Part shown: one piece after another, positions 23,692 through 35,666 of the stretch
Layout: every line of letters starts with the position of its first letter
How positions within the stretch are numbered: the stretch's first letter is position 1
DNA from: Coriaria nepalensis
Lineage: Eukaryota > Streptophyta > Magnoliopsida > Cucurbitales > Coriariaceae
Assembly: GCA_027186245.1 (NCBI GenBank)
Contig: CP114486.1
Span: 186,001-250,000, forward strand
DNA length: 64,000 nt
Reading direction: 5' to 3'
Translations under genes and position numbers: made by a program
The notes under the pieces: model-generated
What the model was told of the DNA's origin: nothing
What the model saw: only the letters and a program-made list of their open reading frames with translations
Database searches by the model: none

Positions 23692-24995
23692 TCAGAAAGC
23701 AAGGCGACAAGCAGCTTCTGATTTCCATTGTCTAACTCTCTCAAATCCATTTGTGCAATTCTCAAAATCATCTATTGTCTGATTAATCTCTTCCTGGGTG
23801 TTCATCACAAACGGCCCATACTGCGCAACAGGTTCACCCAATGGCTCACCCCCTACTAAGACAAACCTGAGTGGCTTACTGGACTTGTTCCATACCTCCA
23901 AACCATCCCCAGAGCCCAGAAGAAGAAGGTAATGTGCCGCCGTAGAGGATGACTCTAGACTTCCGAAAATACCGTCGCCTTCTAAGACGTAAACAAATGC
24001 ATTCCAAGACATGGGTATTGGCTGTTGAAGATTAGCTCCTGGTTTGAGGGTAAAGTCCAAGTACATGGTAGGAGTTGTTGTGTGGATTGGAGACTTTGTT
24101 CCCAAGGACTCCCCTGCAATTACTCTGACTTTTACTCCATCTTCTTCAGCTTCTGCAATGTCCCCACTACGCATTTCCTGATACCTCGGTTCTATCCTAC
24201 ATGTCATTGATTGAAAACAAAGTGTGTTAGCAAACGAGAATGTATGGATGGATGAGAAGGAGGGGATGCGGGGTCTGGTCTTACATTTTGTATTTGGAGG
24301 AGAGGTTGACCCAGAGCTGTAAGCCCTTTTGGGTGCCTGGGCCTGCAGGCATTTCTGAATGAACTATTCCTCTTCCGGCCGTCATCCATTGTAAATCACC
24401 GGCACCTATCGTTCCTCTGTGTCCTTCAAAATCTTCGTGTGTTACAGCTCCCTGCAGCATGTATGTCACTGTCTCAAACCCTGTTTTAAGAGGTAAGAAA
24501 AATGAATAATCAGGATCCAACACAAACTAAATCTTATGAACACCGAAAAGAAGGAAAGAAAAAGTAAAATGGTACGTGAGTGAATTCAATTCACCTCTAT
24601 GTGGATGATCAGGAAATCCAGCAGGAGCAGTGACTGCAATTTTCAAAAAACAGAGCTCAAACACTTTGAGAAACTTCTAAACATGAGCTTAATTCTTTTC
24701 ATTTCGTATATTCATTAACAAATAAAAAAAAGACCCACCTGAAAATTCATCCAAGGCAAGAAAAGGATCAAAGTACCCAACCTCAAACCTGAAAGAAGAA
24801 AAGTTGTCAACTTTTATTAGTTTCATCGAAACACAACGGTTTGTAGCCATCAAAACAGTTGTTTTGTGCTTACCGTCCTATGCTCCTTCTAACAATAGCA
24901 CCCACTCCTTCATGTTGAGACCACGCCAGAAACTTTCTCACAACAAGCCGAGGTTCATTAACAGGATTCCCCAAACTCTCGATCATTTGTGTCAT
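23692..24995 (-). CDS. pirin-like protein
   Basis: Five exons on the minus strand (24995-24874, 24788-24739, 24633-24595, 24480-24285, 24196-23692) join in frame to 303 aa. The cupin metal-site region is intact: GFPDHPHRGFETVTYMLQG carries the His pair, and HEDFEGHRGTIGAGDLQWMTAGRGIVHSEMP carries the next His and the following motif. The C-terminal cupin follows, with TPTMYLDFTLKPGA and NAFVYVLEGDG. Pirins are iron-binding bicupins. In plants they are reported to interact with the G-protein alpha subunit (AtPirin1) and to have quercetinase-like activity in some members; which role applies is unknown. All borders are GT-AG. The start is set by the first in-frame Met before LGNPVNEPRLVVRKFLAW. 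About 330 bp of spacer separates its stop from the S8 pseudogene. Confidence 0.93.
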
Positions 24996-25056
24996 TTTGT
25001 AAGCATTGATTTGTAGATTTTAAAATGTGAGAAGGCAAGTGGGAGATGGTTTAATG

Positions 25057-25064
25057 TATTTATA
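25057..25064 (-). promoter_or_regulatory. TATA box of the pirin gene
   Basis: TATAAATA on the minus strand about 62-69 bp upstream of the pirin ATG. Confidence 0.6.
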
Positions 25065-26226
25065 CCCACAGAAAAGAGGAGAGAGAGAAAGGGGGGGGGG
25101 GGGGGGGAAATAAAATGTTAATGGAAGGTCAAAGCGGCCAAATATGACCCCACATGGAAATTCTCCTTTATCTCAAGGAACTTTTGTTTGTGTGTTTGTT
25201 AACTTGTTCCAACGTCAGCATGGCGTTGTGATGAGGCTGTCATCATTTTATCTTTCCTCTTGAGATGAGTATACCAGTGTTAGCTAGGATAGAGCATTGC
25301 TGATGTGTTAGTGACACCCATTCTGACGTGGGTTTAGTTAGACCAGACCAGAGCTGAGTGTTTGTTAAATGTTTTTTGTTTTCATAAATTAGACTCTTGT
25401 AAATGTATGACCCATGAAGCTAGAACATAAGGAAGAAAAAAAAAAAAAAAAAAAGAATTGTGGGTTATTCATTTATTTATATATCTGTATTTATTTACAG
25501 ATCTTAATTATTTATCATATATATTAATCGATTATAATTATTATATATCATATATTATATCATCGTATATTAAATTTGTATATATATAATCGTGATCACT
25601 TAATATACGTCAAAACAAATGCATCTTAGAATGTTTCAAATCAATGGGTGGAAACATGTTGTTTAATGTTTCTCTCACGTCTCGGACTAACAGATTTAAA
25701 TTTGTTGGTTTGGATGACATCAAATGTGACAGAAGCATGACACAAATCAAGACAGACGTTGATGCAGGAAGTATTTTAAGTGCATAAAAGAAAAAGTCAA
25801 ACCCCACCAAAAGGTTAGAATAGAAGAGATAGAATACATCTTAATATCTTATATTAAATTTTAGATTATACACTTAATAATATACATTATATATATATAT
25901 ATATATATATATATAGATTAATGGGTATAAGATACAGTCATAAATAGGCTGTAATACATTAATAACGTGCTATTGCATCCTACTTTTACCAATCGGATAG
26001 AATCATGATGATTATGTAAGACATTACCAAATGATGATGTTCAAAGTTTTTTTTTTTTTTTTTTTAAATTAAATAAATCAGAAAAATAATAATGAATCAA
26101 ATCTTCATTAATACCATGTCAAAAGAAATAAAGAGTACGTAATTAATTATTTAATACAAATATACCCTAAACTACGTATGTAAGCTAGAAACATAAATAT
26201 TGTAGGAGGATTATATATGTTATCTT
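25065..26226 (-). other. pirin upstream region, AT-rich repeats
   Basis: It contains a G17 run at 25091-25107, a segment at 25211-25365 duplicated near 29111, poly(A) at about 25436-25454, a (TA)n microsatellite near 25890-25915 and a T tract near 26048-26065. No gene is seen. Confidence 0.7.
25211..25365 (+). repeat. segment duplicated at 29111-29263
   Basis: The two segments share, in order, TTGTGATGAGG, CATCATTTT, TCTTTCCT, TTGAGATGAGT, AGCTAGGA, GCTGATGT and ACGTGGGTT with small gaps. They are in the same orientation about 3.9 kb apart, one between pirin and the minus-strand polygalacturonase, the other before the plus-strand copy. Confidence 0.75.
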
Positions 26227-28257
26227 TTAGAAGCAAGATGGAGGATTTTGATTGCTCTGAGCAACACCAATAACATTGGAACAAGATGAACTGGCGGGTC
26301 CTCCTCCTGGACTGTCATAACTGGATGTCTATATCTACTGCCACCTTTGCTCTTGAACTGCCCCATATATCTCTATATTTCACATCTCGAATCTCAACTT
26401 CCAATATACTCTACATATATATAGATAAAAGACATAAACAATACTCTATCGAGTTAGTGAGAAGGTAATATCATGCATGCATCCATTACATTTACGTACA
26501 TATATATAGGAGATCAAATCTATACGTACGTACCTTTTGACCACTCGAGAAGTAGAGTTGATTGATGATGATTGGATTTCCGTCATCAATCAGCTTAATT
26601 TGTTCAGAGGTAATATTGGAAACTAAGCTTGGATAGGAAGAAGACCATGTCTTGATCCTTAGTCCATTTTGAGTACCAATAACTGTACTATTTCTTATAA
26701 CTATTCCATCTACATTTTGTTCATTGGGTGTTTTTCCAAGGCTGCCAATGCTGATTCCATGCCCCAGTCCGCACTGAATGGAGGAAATGTTATTACTTTA
26801 CAGCCGGGGGCCCATGGAGATGCAATCGTCTCCGACTTCTATGCTCGAGTGTCGTATATTAACATTTTTTTAATTCACCTATGTGAATTTCATCTGGACT
26901 GTCTTCTGGTGGGGATATTCTAAGTTTCTCCAAAACCATATTGTTGCATCTGAATGTGTTCATATGAAACTCGTACTGTTGTCCAATTTTATGTGATTGA
27001 TCCGCGCATTGGTGACGTTATCGAATCTCAAGGCTTGAAACATAGCATAGAAATGCAAAAGCATTAAATGACATGTTATGACAATTAAATTAATGAAGCA
27101 ACTTCTAAGTACTAACTTCGTTGAAACAATATACAGAAGGACTTGCGATAGGAAGCATCTTGCAATCTCAAAAATATTATGGCAAGTATTGTAGGCCCAA
27201 GCAGAGTCCTTGCTCATCAAGGGTCCTGGGCCACCATGCAATACAAAGTGATCGATGTATTGGAGAGCGATCCAATGGTCAATATCAAGTAACAATGCCG
27301 GATCAGTAGGAGTAGTTAGGGTTCCTAGTGTTAGAAAACTGAACCGAAAACGCTTCGTAAAAATAGAGAAACAAGCTATTATAATCAAACTCTCTTAATC
27401 TTGATAAATTTATAATATATATATATATATATATATATAATAGAATATAAGTTAATAATTGAAAAATAATTAAATTAATAATAAATAAAATAAGTATGAT
27501 TTCTACAGTAAAATATATTTTTGATATAGTTACTTATATTTTTTAAAAATTCGAAAGATATATTTAAACCATAAACTTGATTTTTCGATTATTACAAACT
27601 TGATTAGAATAATTAATAATAAAAAATAAAGAGTAATAGAAGTAAAAATGTGATCACATCACATAAAAACTTCTATTTTGATTTTTTAAAATATGCAGAC
27701 TGCAGTCGTCGAGTACGTCGACCCTATTGACCCGTCGAGTATGTCGACCCTTCGAATTTTCGAGTACCTTCAACCCTTCGAGCTAACATAAAACATGGAC
27801 CCTTCAAGCATCGACTCATCGATCCTATCGAACTGTCGACCATTTAAGCCAAAACAAGCATTTTCCAACACCTAGAAGACCGAATACCATCGGACCCTTA
27901 CATGGGCCTTTGAGGTCCACTCCTGGACCTGCTAAATATACTCCTAATGGGATCAAAACCACATTCTCTCCACCAGATTGACAAGCTTCATCCCATGCAT
28001 TGCTAATGGCCTGCATGCATGCATGAAAAGTCACACGTACAGTATATATATGTCTAATTATGATTAAATGTCAGATTTCGTTGCGAAATTACCTGACTGT
28101 TATCGAAATTTCCACCAGCAGAGGCACCATAATCTAAGATATTAAATATTCTTTTTGTGTCTACAGTAACCCTGCTAGCAGAAGCAGTACTGCACATCGT
28201 GAAAAACAGAAGAAACATCAAGTAAACATTCCGATCAAGATGTAGTGAGGTGATCAT
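26227..28257 (-). pseudogene. polygalacturonase (GH28), disrupted
   Basis: The minus strand carries a whole GH28 gene in order. A signal peptide and IFNILDYGASAGGNFDNSQ come first (exon from 28257, donor near 28094). AISNAWDEACQSGGENVVLIPLGVY and GPCKGPMVFGLL follow (about 28013-27872). A solo LTR interrupts. Then come GTLTTPTDPALLLDIDHWIALQYIDHFV, LRFDNVTNARINHIKL, FHMNTFRCNNMVL, GDDCIS near 26830, GHGISIGSLGKTPNE near 26750, NGLRIKTW near 26670, and the C-terminus SCSNVIGVAQSNQNPPSCF with TAA at 26227. Catalytic-type motifs GDD, GHG and RIK are still readable, but at least three frameshifts and stops separate them, and the NTDGIH motif is damaged (SPDEIHIG). Intact relatives hydrolyse pectin in cell walls, often in pollen. 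This copy is dead or nearly so. Confidence 0.88.
27329..27870 (-). mobile_element. solo LTR with 5-bp target duplication, inside a polygalacturonase exon
   Basis: The 542-bp insert starts TGTTAGAAAA and ends TTTTCCAACA (TG...CA with near-perfect short inverted ends). It is flanked on both sides by CCTAG (27324-27328 and 27871-27875). Those are the marks of a solo LTR. It sits between GLL and GTL of the GH28 reading frame. The plus-strand copy at 29579 has the same protein region uninterrupted (LVGNLTAPTDPS). The LTR contains a degenerate cluster of GTCGA motifs near 27705-27840, also found at 28640-28735. Confidence 0.88.
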
Positions 28258-29578
28258 GGTAAAATTTGGTAAAATTTTGATACTCAGTTGAAGTTTGTAA
28301 TAAGAGTGAGAGAATAAAATAATAAGCTAAGTATTTCATTTTGCTCCGTAAAAATAGAATTGATGAAGTGTATTAATTTCATTTAATTTCTTATAACTTA
28401 AAGAAAAAATAAAATAGATGATTATAATATATACTTACAATCATATTTAGAGACTCTTGCTGTTACAGGAAAATTTGTCCAAAATGTATTCCAAACGATT
28501 TCAAAACTTGAAATCAGTTTCTACATGTTTAAAATCACAAACCAAACTTGTTGGCAAGATCGGATCTATTGTAAAATTCAAATTTGGCTTCCGAATTGTT
28601 CGGCAAGTAATCAGACAAACTAAAACCGTAGTCATCAATTCATCGACTCATTGACCATGTCGAGCCATCGACCCATCGATCATGTCATCCCCATCGAGCC
28701 ATCGAACCTGTTGACCCCGTCGAGTACCCGACCACGAGTAAACTAGAAGCTCAAGAAAAAGTTGAGATTGAATTGATCATAACTTGAGTTAAGATGAATC
28801 AATTTGAGTGATTTAAATTGATATATCTTGGTATTAGAAAGATCTAACTAGTGGCATAAGATTCAATGATAATTGAGTAAGAACAACAAAAGTCAACCAT
28901 GAAGTCAGATTTCAAAAAATAAGGAAATTCTAGCAGATTTGTGGTATGAGTCTAAGACTGAAGGATGTATAATACGTTTTGGTCAGGTCTTTTGCTCTTA
29001 TTTATAGTGTGTTTTGAACCGATAAAATCTGCAGATTGATTCGTCTTTAATTATGTGATCCCTCAATCGGGAAATTAGACAAACTATCAAACTAGTGTGC
29101 TCCCGTGTATAACGTCACCATAGCTTTGTGATGAGGTTGACATCATTTTTTCTTTCCTATTGAGATGAGTGTATTAGTTAGTCTTACAGCTAGGACGGAG
29201 CACTGCTGATGTCTGTCAGTGTAATCCATACTTACGTGGGTTGCGATCAAAGCTGTGATTGGAGATCTATAAAGTACGGATATCGGATATCGGATATCGG
29301 ATATCGGATATTGGTTTATCAACAATGACCAGTTTGAAGGCGGCTATGGAGGATAATATGCCAGCTCAGAAGATTGATACAACTGGAAAAAAATCTTGAA
29401 GTATGAGCAAACCTTTGTTGTCTCTTTACCTCAAAATGTTATCCTTCTATTCTTGTCAAATCTGTAATTATTTCCTTACTTATTTGTGAAACAAATCACT
29501 TTATGTAATTGCCTTTAAATACTCAGATTGATAGTAATACAAGTGTGTCTTCAAATTAATCTCTTTATTCTCAGAAAC
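28258..29578 (+). other. spacer between inverted polygalacturonase copies
   Basis: A decayed sequence at about 28460-29060 shares the GTCGA-rich motif cluster (28640-28735) with the solo LTR and is probably a related LTR; its ends are unclear. Segment 29111-29263 is the second copy of the duplication listed at 25211. A (GGATATC)n array lies at 29277-29313. No gene is seen. Confidence 0.55.
29277..29313 (+). repeat. 7-bp tandem repeat, about 5 copies
   Basis: GGATATC is repeated head to tail. Confidence 0.9.
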
Positions 29579-30088
29579 ATGGGTATCATGAGGTCATTAT
29601 ACTTTCAGGCGGTTCACTTGATGTTATTGTCAATGTGCATGGTTAGCAGAATTCAAGCCCAGAAAAGAGTCTTCAATGTCTCAGATTATGGTACCTCTGC
29701 TAGTGGAACTTTCGACAACACAGGGGTAGCTTCGTGTAGCCTAATCTCACCTTTCATTATTATATCTGCATGTCTTATGTTTATGTGTGATTTTTTGTGC
29801 ATGCATGCATGCAGGGCAGTAGTAATGCATTGTGGATCTGGTGGAGAGAATGTCGTTCTGATCCCATTCGGAGTATATTTGGTAGGTTCAGTTTTGCTCA
29901 AAGGCCGCCCATGTAAGGGCTCCATGGAATTTAGCCTTGTAGGGAACCTAACAGCCCCTACTGATCCATCATTGTTCCTTGATCTTGACCATTGGATAAC
30001 TTTACAATACGTCGATCACTTTGTATTCGATGGCAATACAAAAAAATGGCAATACAATACGTCGATCACAGTGAAGAGAGGCAGATGA
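29579..30088 (+). pseudogene. polygalacturonase (GH28), 3'-truncated copy
   Basis: Starts with MGIMRSLYFQAVHLMLLSMC (signal peptide) and RVFNVSDYGTSASGTFDN. An intron-like stretch follows to an acceptor near 29816 (TGCATGCATGCATGCAG). Then SGGENVVLIPFGVYLVG and GSMEFSLVGNLTAPTDPSLFLDLDHWITLQYVDHFVF. About 9 nt are missing where the sister copy has SNAWDEACQ. Near 30002-30068 a short stretch, including ACAATACGTCGATCAC, is duplicated. Homology stops at about 30088, before any catalytic motif, so it cannot encode an active enzyme. It is in inverted orientation to the copy at 26227-28257. Confidence 0.85.
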
Positions 30089-30395
30089 TTTTTTTATTTT
30101 TATTTTTACATTACACAACCATGAAAGAACATAACACAGCTAGAAAAAGAATCCCATCGTATCACGAACATGAATCTCGCAAGAATGTCTCCTAATACCA
30201 AGGGTGAAGAATGAAAAATAAACTTTACTACAACAGCATTCAAGAGAGAATGAACCATTTCTTCAGATAAAGAATCTGGACCGGCACAGTAGACCAAAAT
30301 ATATACTCCAAGCTTCCTCAATTCCAAAATCAATGAGATCGAGAAACACATGTGTCAAGCAATCTCAACAAATGTCAGCCGTGTTATATTTATTT

Positions 30396-33300
30396 TCAAA
30401 TTAGAAGAAATAGAGCAGAAAGAAGTATAGCTAGATTTGAGAGCAAAAAACATATGGTAATCTTGGGCTGGCCATTTGGTGGTGTTGGAGCCGGAGCTGT
30501 AGATACACCACCTGTGGAATTTGTGGGAGGTTTGGCAGAGAGAGGGGGCAAAGGCGGTTCGGCCACATCCGAATCAGTCAATGTTGGATTCGGAGCTGCA
30601 GCTGGTGGGAGATAAGGCCCTTCAATCAATGACACCAAACCACCAGGCTGAACAGGACTCATGTAAGGAGGTGTATTGGTGCCTAAATTTAGACACCGAT
30701 TCTCTGCATTTACATTGAACATCCCAAATTTAGAAGTTTGTCCAGGGGGGGGAAAAAAGGAGCAGATACTAAGTGATTTAAGAATAATGTATTAACTATT
30801 CATAACGAATCTTACTTTTGTATCTAGCAGCCGTTTTAGGGTAATCTGTGATGACACCATCAATGTTGGCGCCCGCTACAAATGAATTAATCTCCACAGT
30901 TGCATCAGAGAGGAAATCCCATGCTTGAGACACAAATTCGTTACTAAAGGTTTCTACATAAACTGGGATCTTGAATGCTTGGAACTTCGAAACAACATCT
31001 GTAAGCTGTGTGAGGAATGCTGATCTTAAGGGAAAGACCGAGGACTTGCTGACTACCACAGCACTGGCAAAACTCTTTATGTCCACGATAGTCGAATTAA
31101 GTACGTCTCGAATAGCCTCATCAACCTCGTATACAAGATGATAATTGTTTTTCCCTTGGAATTTCATTAAAACAGAGCTGTTTGTAGATTGAATCATAAC
31201 TTTCTTGGCTGTCTGATTGTCATAGCCAGACTTACTCAAGACTGACAGGACAGCATCAGTTACACTTAAGTCCTGCTCCTCAGCGAGGTAGGCCGCATGC
31301 TGAAAGCATCAAACAGATTAAATTTCAATAACAAAGAATGACAGTGCTCCAACAAGAATGTTTTGACTGGGAAGGAAAAAAAAAATACATTAACAGCCAT
31401 CCATTCTGTTAGGGTTTTCCAAGTTTCTGAAGCACGAGTAATATCGAGGCTTGGCAGGTAAATACAAGACAAATTGGGAAATGAGGATCCACAATTACAT
31501 GCAAAATGGCTCCATCAGGAAAAAAAAAAACCTTTTAAAATGCTAGTTTGACACTATAATCTGGTTTGGCCCCACAAATCTAACATTAAACCACTGAATT
31601 TAATTAAATCATACAAGATGACTATGATATCATATGCATTAGAATATAGCAGAAAAATAGAAGTTGGACAACTTGAGGTAGATATGTATACAAGAACCCA
31701 CCTCTATCTTGATCAGCACACCAGAAAGACTGCTTGTATTCTTGGTCAAGGACAAGAAATCAGACAATGTGAGAAATGTTCCACTGTTTTTGAACTTGGG
31801 GTTCCGAAACAATGTGAAGTCTGAGAAAGGATTTGCTATTGATGCTGCAATTGAAAAAAAGAAAAAAAAGGGTTGGGTCCCCATAATGAAAAAAAAAAGA
31901 GGCTGATACACCACAGAAACAAGCAAAAGAGAACCAAGCAAAATTACTTACGAGTCAAACTTTGAATCTGAGGCCATGTCAGGTCAAAGGCAAAGATTCC
32001 AGTACCACTCTTAATTGCTGGAATTTCTTTGGTAAGGGTGTTAAAAGTTGTTTGAGCTACTGTTGTACTATCAATAAGATTTATGGAGCTTAAGCAGAAT
32101 GGTGTCCCATCCTGCGCCATTTGAACTGGACAGTCAAGTACATCCACACCGTCTAATATAGCCTTGCTATAAGCCAAGTCAGTACAACCCGGATAGTCTC
32201 CACTAGCTCCACATTTTGAGATAACCAAAGGCGTTGCTAGAACATATCAAACAAGAAGGTCAACAATTATGATAAGAGATTTCTCATGTCACTGAAAAAT
32301 GCATCCAGAAAACCACTAAGTCATCTGTTATCATAAATAGAGCAAGTTTCTTCGGTAGCAGTATTAATAACCATGCATATATGCATACCTTGTGGTTTAT
32401 CATTTTTCCCGAGATGAGCAAAGCAATCTGTTGCAGCCAAAAAAACCAACATTTGCATCAACCCAAAAAGAAAGAAAACAATAATGAAGGTATAAGTGCG
32501 AGTAATGCAACAATAGAACTGAAATCATTTTTAAGGGCACCAAAAGTTTAAGATGAATAAGACTAACATAAACCAACAAAAAATTGCTTCATAGTTGAAA
32601 AGTCAATATAAAAGAATGGAAACTAACCAATGGCTTCTGATGGTGTTATCGGGAAATCCGAGAGCACACCGTCGACTGAAAATTCGCCGTTGTCAATGTA
32701 ACCCAAGTACTCAGAAATTGGATCATAACTGTAATTGTAGCTAAGTGGAATGTCATTGTAGAACTCTGATGCAAAAACTTCCAAGCCTAATTTATGAGCA
32801 TCTGAGACTAGAGGCGTATGAGGTAGTAAATAATTATCATCTACAGGCCATATGTAAGACTTGGGAACAAGAATTCCAGAAGCAAAGGTCTTGATAAGTG
32901 TAAGATTTTTCAAGAGGGAACCATAAGTCTGATTTGTCGTAGGCTCCAAAGCATCTTGTCCTAAAAATCGAAACACAAGTTTTGTCGTGCTTGGACGAAA
33001 TCTTGCTTCAACACTTTTAAGAAAAGCAACTTCTGGTGATGATACATAATTGACAATAACACTTCTCGATACAGAAAGTACAAAGGTTCTCATACTCAAA
33101 TTGTGCTGTGTGTAGAAAGCATCATGCTGAAAAATTATCAAAGGAAATGCATCAGTTCAGATTTTTAAAATAAACCCATATCATGCTACATGTTTGTCTT
33201 AATTCGTCGAATGGGATGAATGCTCCATCAATTTTCATTTTATAATTTACCTGAATATTCAACCACAGACCGGGTGGCTTGAAGTCAGCAACATCTGGAA

Positions 33301-34669
33301 CAGTGAGAATTGGGAAGGAACTGCCATCAAACTTATTTGAGCGAGAATAGACACCTTGATTGACTGCCAAGTAACAAACAATTGTCAGTAAGTGTGATAT
33401 CATGTCACCTCAGATAATTTGAGGAACCCACTGGGTGCACTAATAACACTCGAGAATAATATAATCCATGTTGAACTTTGAAACTTTCGATGCTGTAAAC
33501 CATGGTGCGGAATTTTTCGAGCTATGTAATTTCATTTAAAAAATTGCAACCACGCAGAGACAGAAGAATCGAGTTAGATAGAACTTACGGAAAACACCGC
33601 TAAGCTCTTTCAGAGTGTAATCCACAGAAAACCATCCACTTGTAGGGACTCCATTGACGAGATACACTTTCTGCTCTTTCTTAAAAACATCTCCTATGTT
33701 AGTAGAATTATCCATCTTCAGATCTGGAAGGCAAATTCCAGCTCCATCCTTTGTTAATTGCACATCACACCATAAGATCAAATCAGGCACGCTGACAATC
33801 AATGCAAAACTGTATGCATTTGAACTGGAATCAGGAAACAACCCTGAGAACCCCCCACGTGCCACGACAAAAGGAGGATCTCCTGCAAAATGAAAATGAT
33901 ATAGTGAGCTTAATGCAGAAATGGTCCAAAGATTACACAACTGTTTTTTGTTTTTTTCCCTCCTCTCCTCGAGATATACACATTTCGCTCATACTAGAGA
34001 GCAAAGTGAAATCAGAGGGGTGTTGTATTCTAATTAACAAATTGATTTTCTAGCTCGTTGCCCATGTCCATCAGAAAAATTTGACTGGAAACGATTCATT
34101 CTTTTCTGGTTCCAAAAATAGTAATTAACATCATTTTTGCAGATCTTAAGTAAAAAGTACTTTCAACTTGGCCCCCATAAGAAAAATAGACTTCCATTTT
34201 GTCAGCTCTAATAGAAATGGAACAGAGTCTTAGCGTAAAAGGAGGTAAGGATCATCTGGGCAAGAAAAAAGATAAGAGATTTAAAATAAAAAAAATAAAA
34301 ATTAATCAGTAAAAATCTTAGAAAGGATTAAAAAAAAAAAATCTGAGCTTGATCATGCTCAATGCTTTCTGGAAAGAAGGAAGAAGATTGAATACAGATT
34401 GAAGCTCTCATTCCTTCTCCTTCTCAGCGAGCAAAGAAAACTGACCAAACTCCTTAACATAACAGTCGAGAAGATCAAAGCAGAATACGAATATGTATAC
34501 AGCAAAAGACTGTCTATCTGTGACTGTAAGGAAGAAGAGAATGAAACGCACCGCTTAGAGTCTGCCAGTGAGAAGTGGTATTAGATTTAGATCCCTGAGC
34601 AGAGACTAAAGTCAATACAGAGTGAAGAAGTAGAGCCAGATGAATAACGGAAGCGCGTGAGGTACACAT
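30396..34669 (-). CDS. GDPD-like GPI-anchored protein (SHV3/SVL family)
   Basis: Nine exons on the minus strand (34669-34552, 33882-33589, 33363-33251, 33126-32628, 32427-32389, 32236-31952, 31844-31702, 31299-30816, 30703-30396) join in frame to 760 aa, near the 760 aa typical of the family. A signal peptide ([20 protein letters not shown]) precedes two glycerophosphodiester-phosphodiesterase-like domains. The first begins [18 protein letters not shown], the second [21 protein letters not shown] and [16 protein letters not shown]. The tail is Pro/Ser-rich and ends in a hydrophobic GPI-anchor signal ([19 protein letters not shown]). SHV3 and SVL1 act at the plasma membrane in cell-wall assembly, root-hair shape and cellulose deposition; some members have weak GDPD activity. 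It looks intact. The GA-rich leader lies just upstream. Confidence 0.95.
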
Positions 34670-34779
34670 TTCCAAACAAAATGCCGGCTGCTAGTCGGAG
34701 CTCAGGAAGTTCCGGCAAGCTATACCCGTAGACTCAGTGCAGTTTATGGGAAAGTGTGGGAGTTGATGAGTAAAGAAAG

Positions 34780-34812
34780 GAGAGAGGGAGAGAGGGAGAG
34801 AGAGAGAGAGAG
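34780..34812 (-). repeat. (GA)n microsatellite upstream of the GDPDL gene
   Basis: A GA/GGGAGA repeat lies about 110-145 bp upstream of the GDPDL start codon, probably in its leader or core promoter (CT-rich on the gene's strand). Confidence 0.8.
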
Positions 34813-35551
34813 GACTTTAAACACTGCACCTTTTCAGCCTGGCTTTTCCTGATTTCTTATTTATATATTTTTTTTTTTTATACGCTCCCACGTAGTAAGT
34901 AGACTTTGAATTGGAAGAAAGCCGGCTCAAGTCGAGCCTGCCGGTCCATTCGGTGCTTTGTATATAGATAGATATTTGATTTGTTCTTGAAATGATATTT
35001 AATATTAGCATTCATACTATATCTCTTAAACATTAATAGTGAATAAATATATATATTAATCATTATTATAGCAACCCCTCAACGGGGGTAATGCAATGTA
35101 ATTAATGTATGCAACAAGTATATGACATAATCAACACAACCCAACCCAACCCAACACAACACTAAACAACACTACACAACCGTCACGCGGAAAACTAACT
35201 GGCACGCGCAATACAAAGATAAGTCAATGGTCGAGCCATTCAGCCAACCAGCTGCTGGGGTGGGATTCACTAATTTCATGCTATGCGCAACAGATAAAGT
35301 GGAGGACAGCTAAGGAAAAGGGGCCCACATGTAGGTCATCAACAATCTGGCAAGAAGCTTACGTGGCGAATTTTAATTGGATATGTGCATGTGAGAAAAC
35401 GCGCAAAATAGCCATACTTGTGATGTAGGACCCAGCCATTACATAATCGTAGACTTGTTGAATGAGTGTTTGATGTTGGAAGGAAGAATAAGTCCCATTC
35501 AAAATGTCGGTTACTGGGCAAAAATTATATACACTAGCATTCGTCAATAAA
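34813..35551 (-). other. GDPDL upstream region
   Basis: AT-rich, with a (CCAAC/ACAAC)n stretch at about 35134-35180. No coding sequence is seen. Confidence 0.5.
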
Positions 35552-35666
35552 CATGTAGCCATGTAACCATGTAACCATGTAATCATGTAACCATGTAACC
35601 ATGTACCCATGTAACCATGTAACCATGTAACCATGTAACCATGTAACCATGTAACCATGTAACCAT
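35552..35666 (+). repeat. 8-bp minisatellite CATGTAAC, about 14 copies
   Basis: Head-to-tail CATGTAAC units with few variants (CATGTAGC, CATGTAAT, CATGTACC). Because 8 is not a multiple of 3, all three frames of the minus strand stay open and spell a repeated WLHGYMVT, which is not a protein. Confidence 0.95.

Noticed and set aside
25880..25915. (TA)n tracts as promoters or matrix sites
   Set aside because: Simple microsatellites (also near 27415 and 59042) with no linked gene start at a suitable distance.
30396..30615. Plus-strand Gly-rich frame over the GDPDL last exon
   Set aside because: It is the antisense of the Pro-rich GPI-anchor region.
35552..35666. Possible CRISPR-like array
   Set aside because: There are no spacers; units are contiguous 8-mers in a plant nuclear segment.
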